This document shows positions 57,801-64,000 of a DNA stretch of 64,000 nt, in pieces. Under the pieces are notes generated by a model. The model had not been told where the DNA came from. It made no database searches and saw only the letters and a program-made list of their open reading frames with translations. A program made the translations under genes and the position numbers. Source of the stretch: Ligustrum vulgare (taxonomy: Eukaryota; Streptophyta; Magnoliopsida; Lamiales; Oleaceae); contig OY743172.1 of assembly GCA_963555705.1 (NCBI GenBank), positions 22,629,446 through 22,693,445 of the forward strand, in the 5' to 3' direction. Every line of letters begins with the position of its first letter. The stretch's first letter is position 1.

Positions 57801-58205
57801 TTTGCGATGAGTCTACTGAGTATTTCCCCCATGAAATACTCACCCTACTTTTTAACAGTTTTGCAGATTTCGGAGACGGTGGCGAGCGATGAATGATGGT
57901 GGCAATAATCGTTAAACGGTTGAAAGTTTGACGTTAATGATTTCCGTATTTTTCCAAACAATCGAATAATTTAGAGAAGTTCATTTATTTGAGAAATTAT
58001 GACATTGTCAATTTCTTTACAAAATTAATGGTTCGATTTACTATTTCAAATGGTTTCATAAATGTTTTCAATTTTATCGGCCATTACAGTTTATTTAATG
58101 TTGCCAAAAATGAATTTCAATTATTTCTTCCGCAAAATTATTATTCGAAAAATTTAGACAGAAAATGACGTAGTGAATCGGGTATACGGAACTCGGGGCG
58201 CTACA
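54849..58205. mobile_element. 3.36-kb LTR-type insertion (probable solo LTR)
   Basis: Flanked by GGTTA on both sides (54844-54848, 58206-58210). On the minus strand it starts TGTAGCGCCCCGAGTT and ends GGGTCGCTATA, an inverted TGTAGCG/CGCTATA pair with the final CA changed to TA. I find no second copy of either end inside, no primer site and no coding domain, so a single very long LTR is the best fit; such LTRs occur in some Ty3/Gypsy chromoviruses. The inside has repeats of AGTCCCTCAACTTTCAAAAG (56520-56640), of AAGTTCGGTAAAATTCCTG (57075-57360) and a 14-base array. The 189-codon His/Thr/Asn-rich frame at 55420 is not supported as a gene. Confidence 0.75.
57451..57660. repeat. 14-bp minisatellite
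   Basis: About 15 copies of GTTTTCAAAGAGCT/GTTTTCAAAGAGAT. The repeat length is not a multiple of three, so the long Phe/Lys/Ser-rich ORFs across it are artefacts that cycle through frames. Confidence 0.9.
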
Positions 58206-58705
58206 GGTTAAATTTTTTTTTTTTTTTTTGTCTGTTATTATTATTGTTTTTTGTGTGAAATTTACAGTTTTTGGTTGGATATGCGTTATATAATGTTTAT
58301 TTGGTGTAAAATTTAAAGTTTTGGGTTGGAGATGAGTTATAAAGATAGAGTAAGAGAAACTGTATTTTAGTGTAAAGCTGACTGCATTTTAGAGTTCCTG
58401 GTTGGAGATGGCCTAAGTAAAAGTAAGTTATCCAATTATGCTTGGACACAAAAATTACTTAAAAATAAGTTACTCTTAGAATTAAAAATTTTAAGCTTGG
58501 CCAAACATGCTCTGTAAATGCAAATTAATCACAGCGAAAAAAGATATCGTTCAAGTATGAGAACACGAGTGTATAACTGAGATCTTTGACAGTGGCATGA
58601 ACAGTGTATCCACGTTCGAGAAGGAGACGGACCAGCCATGAACCAATATAGCCGCTGCCTCCTGTTACGCACACCGCTTCTCCTTCTCTCTTTGCCATTT
58701 CACTA

Positions 58706-58742
58706 CCCCCCCCCCCCCCACACACACACACACACACACACA
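58706..58742. repeat. Poly-C and (CA)n tract before the pseudogene start codon
   Basis: 14 C followed by about 12 CA units. The intact copy has only CCCCCACACACA here, so the tract expanded after duplication. Confidence 0.9.
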
Positions 58743-58927
58743 CAAAGTTAGATCCAGTTCTCCAGAAACTCTGAATTCGTTTTTCAACAGTTGATAATCC
58801 AATAAATATTGGTGAAACTAGAAAAGAATTTGTTAATAAGTATTACATTGTAACTAATGAATTGTATATCTATAAGACTATAACAGCAATTAAAAAACAC
58901 GTAATTCACTTGCAATTTTAATAATCA

Positions 58928-61504
58928 CTAGTGAATCATCCCGTGTGATGCACGGGAAGAAACGTCAGGATAAAAATGATCCTACGCCAAATTAAATGAA
59001 TAATAAAAAAAAATTGTGAGGTTGACAAATATATTGCATCAAATTTATAATATTTTAGGTTTTCAATATTTATATAACGTAATTGTTTTCTGATTGAAAT
59101 TATAATTTAGTATTGATTATCTCAATTTTTAGTTAATTATAAATTGGGAGACAACTTATATATTGTTGTGAAAAAATATCATAAAATTTGAATTAAAATA
59201 TAGTAAAGAATATCTTGACATGGCTAATTAGTTTTTTAAATTTTAAAATTAACAGTTAGGAAAAAAATCATTAATAACTATATCATTTCAAACAATATAA
59301 ATAAATTCGTTAACCGTTAATGTTAAAAAATGTGATATGAGACTTTTTGGAATAAAAAATTAATTAAGAATTAAATGTAATTATCATTGAAATTATTTTG
59401 ATAAATAATGCGATATAGAAATGAACTTTAATATGTATGTAATAAATAACTAAAAAATAGGATTAACCTATAAAAATTTCAATACAACGTGATTTATAAA
59501 TGTACGAATGTCTATAAGTTTTCGATATAATTTTAATTGAAAATTTGACATTTGATCAGTATGATTGAACCAAATATTTATCCATAAAATTAAGAACAAT
59601 AAAAGATCACAATTATTACAAAAAACCAATTACGTATTAAATGTAATTATCTATAAAAATATTTAATAATTTAATAATACGCTATAAAAAAGAGCTCCAA
59701 TTTTTAGATATACTAAATAACTAAAAATAAGATTATTTATAAAAAAAACTATGTGTACTGTGATTTATAATTTAGTACTCCATCGGTCTCATAAAAATAG
59801 TCATCTACTCATTTTCACACTTTTTTATGGACAAAATTGAATTAAAATATTAACTTCACTCTCAAAAAATAAAGTGGACTATCCTTTTGGAACAGACGAA
59901 AAATGAATAGTGGACTATCTTCGTGGGACGGAGAGAGTATTATCTATTAATAAAATTTCGACATAATTTTTAACTGAAAATTTTAATTTGGATTTGTATG
60001 ACTAAACACAAATATTTATTTGTAAGATTGAAAATATTAAAAGAACACTTTTTTATGAAAAGAGAGGTTTCGACACAAAAAGTCAAATATATATAAGTAA
60101 AAACAAACAAATTATCATTCTTATATAATAAAAAAAAAAAAACTTCTTGGTAAAAGCAAATTTTGAAAAATAATAATTTAAGTTTTTGTTTTTATTATTT
60201 TTTGTACAATGTGAAATACATTTTCATCCAATATATATATACAAACTCATGAATAATGTATTTTTTCTTCATTCAACGGTCGAAACCATTAACATATCTA
60301 TCCAACCCAAAACTATTCTAAATAGCTCAATATTAGTTAACACATTGCAACCCTAACAGAGAAATCTAGAACATAATATAAATAGACTATTAACAAATCC
60401 TCATATTTTAGTGTATCGTTGTTGTGATGAGGAAGAAATCCGTGTTTTTCCAGAAAATTCCTTAACAATCAACTTGTATTATCAGACTATGTCAAACTGA
60501 AAATTTCATGTGATTTGAATATTCTCATATCGTGTTTTCCTATAAGATTTATCATCGCACCAAAAAATTCTATTAATAAACTGTGATTAAGCCCAAAAAT
60601 TGCAAGAAATCTTTGTGGATCGAAGATTTTTCGACGAACTCATACTCATATCCAACCTGAATAAGATAAGATCTAGTAGATCCATTATTAGTCCTAATAA
60701 TTTTTGTATTTTATACCGTTTTTGAGGCTTTCACTACAATATTATTGTTTTAATATTTTTTCTTTTTTGTCAGAAATCCAAATATATGTTCAACGACTCA
60801 AAATATCATAGATCTTGAAGAAGAGAGCAGTGCCAATCCTTTTTACTTTTTCAAAAAATAATTTATGATTTTTTTATTTTCAACTGATTTGTAATATTAA
60901 TAACTAATAAGCATTACTACCGCACCAGAAATTTTGAATCATAAAACGTGATAAATAGAAGATGAAGTGGAGATTATGTTAAACAATACACATTTTTTCA
61001 AAGAAATTACCCTTTAATTGAATATTTTATTATTATATATATCTTCATAATAATTATATATAGCAGAGATGAAAGAGGTTGAACATTAGGAAAAGGGAAA
61101 AAAAAAAGATATAGAAAACAAAAATGAATAAACAGATTTTGAAAAACGGGAAAAAAGAAACAAATTCTGAAAAAACGAAAAAAGAAAAAAAAGAAGAAAA
61201 TAATTGTTTCCAGTGTGATTAGGGGGCGGGAAATAGAAGCCATATAAACACAATAAATATTAAAGACTGTAAGTAGACCTCAGCGATTTTGAAAATGATA
61301 AATAAATATTGAAGGTCCAACTATTTTTGAAGTGAGTTTTGAAGTTGATTATTAGGTGGGGGATATAAGCAGTGTGAACATGATAAATATTGAAGTACCC
61401 AAAAATCGAAAAAATAAAAAATAAAAAATTCTGCACATAGCACAAGAGTTTTGGAGGGAAACTGTGTTGTTGACTACCATTGACTCAGTTACTTTAATAT
61501 ATTA
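58928..61504 (-). mobile_element. Helitron-like unit 1
   Basis: On the minus strand the unit ends CCCGTGCATCACACGGGATG, then ATTCA, then CTAG followed by T: a 3' hairpin, short spacer and CTAG|T. The flanking host sequence (TTTTAATAATCA) is continuous with TATGAAACTG in the intact gene copy (near 34955), showing insertion between A and T as Helitrons do. It contains a Stowaway MITE. No Rep/helicase coding was found, so it is non-autonomous. The 5' end is not defined; the right border is the start of unit 2. Confidence 0.65.
59778..59937. mobile_element. Stowaway MITE in Helitron-like unit 1
   Basis: 160 bases with ends CTCCATCGGTCTCATAAAAA and CTTCGTGGGACGGAGAGAG, flanked by TA on both sides. 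The same MITE occupies the equivalent place in unit 2. Confidence 0.85.
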
Positions 61505-61617
61505 CTAGTGAATTATCCCGTGCGATGCACGGGAAAAAACGTCTAAATAAAAATAATTCTATTCAAAATTAAATGAATCCTTAAATAAAATAAATAACAT
61601 TCATAAATAAGATATAA

Positions 61618-62151
61618 GTGTCCGTTTGATAGCGAGGGTGGAATTTGGGTGGAAAGAAAATGAATTCCAGGGAATTGAATTCTAGGTAATTGAATTATTG
61701 GGAATTAGAAGTTTAATGTGTTTGATTGGTTTAATTTTCTAGGTGGAAAAAGTAGGGAATTTTCCAACTTTTGTTGTTTGATTGACATTATTTTCCATAG
61801 AAAATAAAGTATTTTTTTGCTATTTTAATCAAAATTTTTTTTTTTTTTTTACTTTTTAAATATATTTGTACTTGATGATGATAATGTTATTTTTTGTAAA
61901 GAAAATAAGTCAATTAACAACAACAAAATTGATTAAACGTGTCCAAAATCATTTTCCATCTATCATGGAAAACATTTTTCCACCAAAACCCAAAGAAAAT
62001 CTTTTCCACCAAATCAAGGAAAATGGAAGAAAAAGTGGGGTCCGCGGAAAAAGTTTTACATGAAAAATTTTGTCAAACAAACAAACCAAAAGTGGGAATT
62101 GGAAAACATATTCCATTTTCCATGGAAAATTTTGTGTAATCAAACGGACCC
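61618..62151. mobile_element. 534-bp PIF/Harbinger-like MITE
   Basis: Ends GTGTCCGTTTGAT and ATCAAACGGACCC (12 of 13 complementary), flanked by TAA at 61615-61617 and 62152-62154. Fragments such as TTCCATGGAAAATTTTG lie near the right end. No coding. Confidence 0.8.
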
Positions 62152-62591
62152 TAAGTTCATCATTTATTAGTTTCATGTCTAAATATCAACCTTTTATGGA
62201 GAAGTCATATATGCGAAAATGATTGTACCTGACTCTTGTTGATAGTCATTGCATATGACACCATCAATGAAAATTATTATTTTTTAAATCTAATAAGTAT
62301 CCTAAAATTCGAATGGCTCTATAATATTATTGGAATAAAGAACTTGTGTCATGTATTACTGTCAGATAGAATTTGACCTTATAGAATATGATCGTCAAAT
62401 TTTGTAACGATTATTCACTATCTTCTCGAACCAAAAATTCTCCTTGCAAAATGAACACTTAAATGTAGAATTTCCAGTATTCATGTACTCTGAACATTCA
62501 AATAATAGATGAAAAAGTTAATAATAGAGATCATGCATATAAAAGATAAAATTCAATGATTTGACCATTGACAATGAAAAATAACATGTAC

Positions 62592-62672
<81 letters not shown>
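62592..62672. repeat. (AAT)n microsatellite
   Basis: About 27 AAT units; unit 1 has only AATAATAAAA at this point (59000), so the tract expanded in unit 2. Confidence 0.95.
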
Positions 62673-62673
<1 letters not shown>

Positions 62674-63442
62674 TGCGAGGTTGACAAAGATATTGCATCA
62701 AATTTATGATATTTTAGGTTTTCAATATTTATACAACGTAATTATTTTTTGATTGAAATTATAATTTAGTATTGATCATCTCAATTTTTAGTTAAGTAAA
62801 TTGGGAGATAATTTATATATTATTATGAAAAAATATCATAAAATTTGAATTAAAATATAGCAAAGAATTTCTTGGTATGGTTAATTACTTTTTGAAATTT
62901 TAAAATTAACAGTTAGGACAAAAACCATTAATAATTATATCATTTCAAACAATATAGATAAATTTGTTAACCGTTAATGTTAAAAAATGTAATATGAGAC
63001 TTTTTGGAATAAAAAATTAATTAAGAATTAAATGTAATTGTCATTGAAATAATTTTGATAAATAATGCAATATAGGAAAGAACTTTAATATGTATATGTA
63101 ATAAATAACTTAAAAATAGGATTTAGTTATAAAAATTTCAATACAACATGATTTATAAAAATATGAACGTGTATAAATTTTAAATATAATTTTAATTGAG
63201 AATTTGACATTGAATCTGTATGACTGAACCAAATATTTATCCATAAAATTAAGACCAATAAAATATCACAATTATTATAAGAAACTAATTACGTATTAAA
63301 TGTAATTATCTATAAAAATATTTAATAATTTAATAATATGTTATAAAAAAGAGCTCCAATTTTTATTTGTACTAAATAAATAAAAATAAGATTATTTATT
63401 AAAAAAAAAACCTATACGTATGATGTGATTTATAATTTAGTA

Positions 63443-63602
63443 CTTCCTCCATCCCATAAAGATAGTCTTCTACTCATTTTCACACAGATTAAGGACAAAA
63501 AGGAATATAAAATATTAATTTCACTCTTAAAAAGTAAAGTATACTATCTTTTTGAGACGGACAAAAAATAAATAGTGGATTATCTTTGTAGGACGGAGAG
63601 AG
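63443..63602. mobile_element. Stowaway MITE in Helitron-like unit 2
   Basis: 160 bases, ends CTTCCTCCATCCCATAAAG and CTTTGTAGGACGGAGAGAG, flanked by TA. It was present before the two units diverged. Confidence 0.85.
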
Positions 63603-64000
63603 TATTATTTAGTAATAAAATTTCAACATAATTTTTGACTGAAAATTTTACTTCGAATTTGTATAACTGAACACAAATATTTATTTGTAAGATTGAAAAC
63701 GTTAGAAGAACATTTTTTTTTATGAAAAGAGAGATTTTGACACAAAAAAAACTAAATATGAATAAGTAAAACCAAACAAATTATCGTTCTTATATCATAA
63801 AAAATTAAAAACAACTTCTCAGTAAAAGCAAATTTAAAAAAAAAAAAAAATCTAGTTTCTTGTTTTTATTATTTTTTATACAATGTGATATACAATTTCA
63901 TCAAATATATATACTGACTCATGAATAATATATTTTTTCTTCACTCAACGGCCGAAACCATTAACATATCTATCCAACCCAAAGCTATTCTAAATAGCCC

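Larger units (their letters stand above)
54591..58413. mobile_element. Tourist/PIF-like MITE split by an LTR insertion
   Basis: The left end GGGCATCTCCAATGCACC and the reverse complement of the right end GGCCATCTCCAACCAGG are the terminal repeats. TAA lies on both sides (54588-54590, 58414-58416). Without the insert at 54849-58205 the MITE is about 460 bases. A 3-base TAA duplication fits PIF/Harbinger. Confidence 0.75.
41464..58698 (-). pseudogene. Second copy of the reductase gene, broken in exon 5
   Basis: Minus-strand exons by comparison with the intact gene: 58698-58578, 52509-52337, 52225-52040, 42595-42433, 42131-41943, 41608-41464. Exons 1-4 and 6 are open with conserved splice sites; exon 1 encodes the same residues as the intact gene. 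Exon 4 reads LWYSLSK at the catalytic site, so Tyr and Lys are kept. Exon 5 is 189 bases instead of 187. Two bases are lost after the Cys-Thr-Asp codons, giving ACA TGA, and TATG (plus strand) is repeated near 42060. The protein would stop after about 218 residues, without the C-terminal third. Introns 1 and 3 are 6.1 and 9.4 kb because of insertions, against about 0.9 and 1.0 kb in the intact copy. A 5' poly-C/(CA)n tract sits 8 bases upstream of its ATG. Confidence 0.88.
61505..64000 (-). mobile_element. Helitron-like unit 2 (runs past the window end)
   Basis: The 3' end on the minus strand reads CCCGTGCATCGCACGGG, ATAATTCA, CTAG, then T, a perfect 7-base stem. From 62672 the sequence follows unit 1 (59013 onward) base by base with few changes to the end of the window. 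61600-62590 is extra and includes a MITE. Confidence 0.65.

Overview
This window looks like nuclear DNA of a flowering plant, probably a eudicot. It is AT-rich, with spliced genes carrying GT-AG introns. Plant Copia and Gypsy retrotransposons, Mutator-like elements (MULEs), PIF/Harbinger and Stowaway MITEs, Helitron-type ends and a Cassandra TRIM fill most of it. I cannot name the species. Only one conventional host gene looks intact. Everything else is mobile DNA, decayed copies of it, or a broken paralogue.

Layout. 1-8466: right-hand part of a MULE that carries a decayed transposase (minus strand) and a decayed DUF1985/Ulp1-type protease gene (plus strand). 9695-18355: minus-strand Copia element whose 3' LTR and gag gene are each interrupted by a separate LTR-type insertion with its own 5-bp target duplication. 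19226-21215: plus-strand Copia remnant. 21373-22230: inverted-repeat element. 22236-27200: Gypsy remnants in both orientations. 27522: Helitron-like end, followed by a possible orphan first exon at 28326. 29629-30547: the 3' end of another Copia element.

30714-34757 (minus): an apparently intact six-exon gene for a 324-residue NAD(P)H-dependent reductase of the cinnamoyl-CoA reductase-like/dihydroflavonol reductase family, with a likely 5'-leader exon near 35.1 kb. 35.3-40.7 kb holds a small foldback element, a Gypsy fragment, a Stowaway MITE, AT-rich pararetrovirus-like debris and a MITE with long terminal inverted repeats.

41464-58698 (minus): a second copy of the same reductase gene, stretched to 17 kb by insertions. 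Its exons 1-4 and 6 read cleanly, but exon 5 has a 2-nt loss causing an immediate stop and a 4-nt gain, so I call it a pseudogene. Intron 3 of this copy holds a complete Cassandra element (43162-43862, TSD CCCCA) and a 7.3-kb FAR1-type MULE (44425-51749, 9-bp TSD). That MULE carries a FAR1-like transposase gene with three in-frame stops and, convergently, an intact small ORF with CCHC and GRF-type zinc fingers. Intron 1 holds a short non-autonomous relative of the MULE at the left edge of the window (53005-53985) and a Tourist-like MITE split by a 3.36-kb LTR insertion.

58928-64000: two related Helitron-like units in direct orientation, each with a Stowaway MITE at the same relative place. 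Comparing the two reductase copies gives natural empty sites for several insertions, which makes those boundaries unusually firm. No tRNA gene, genuine rRNA gene or CRISPR array was seen.
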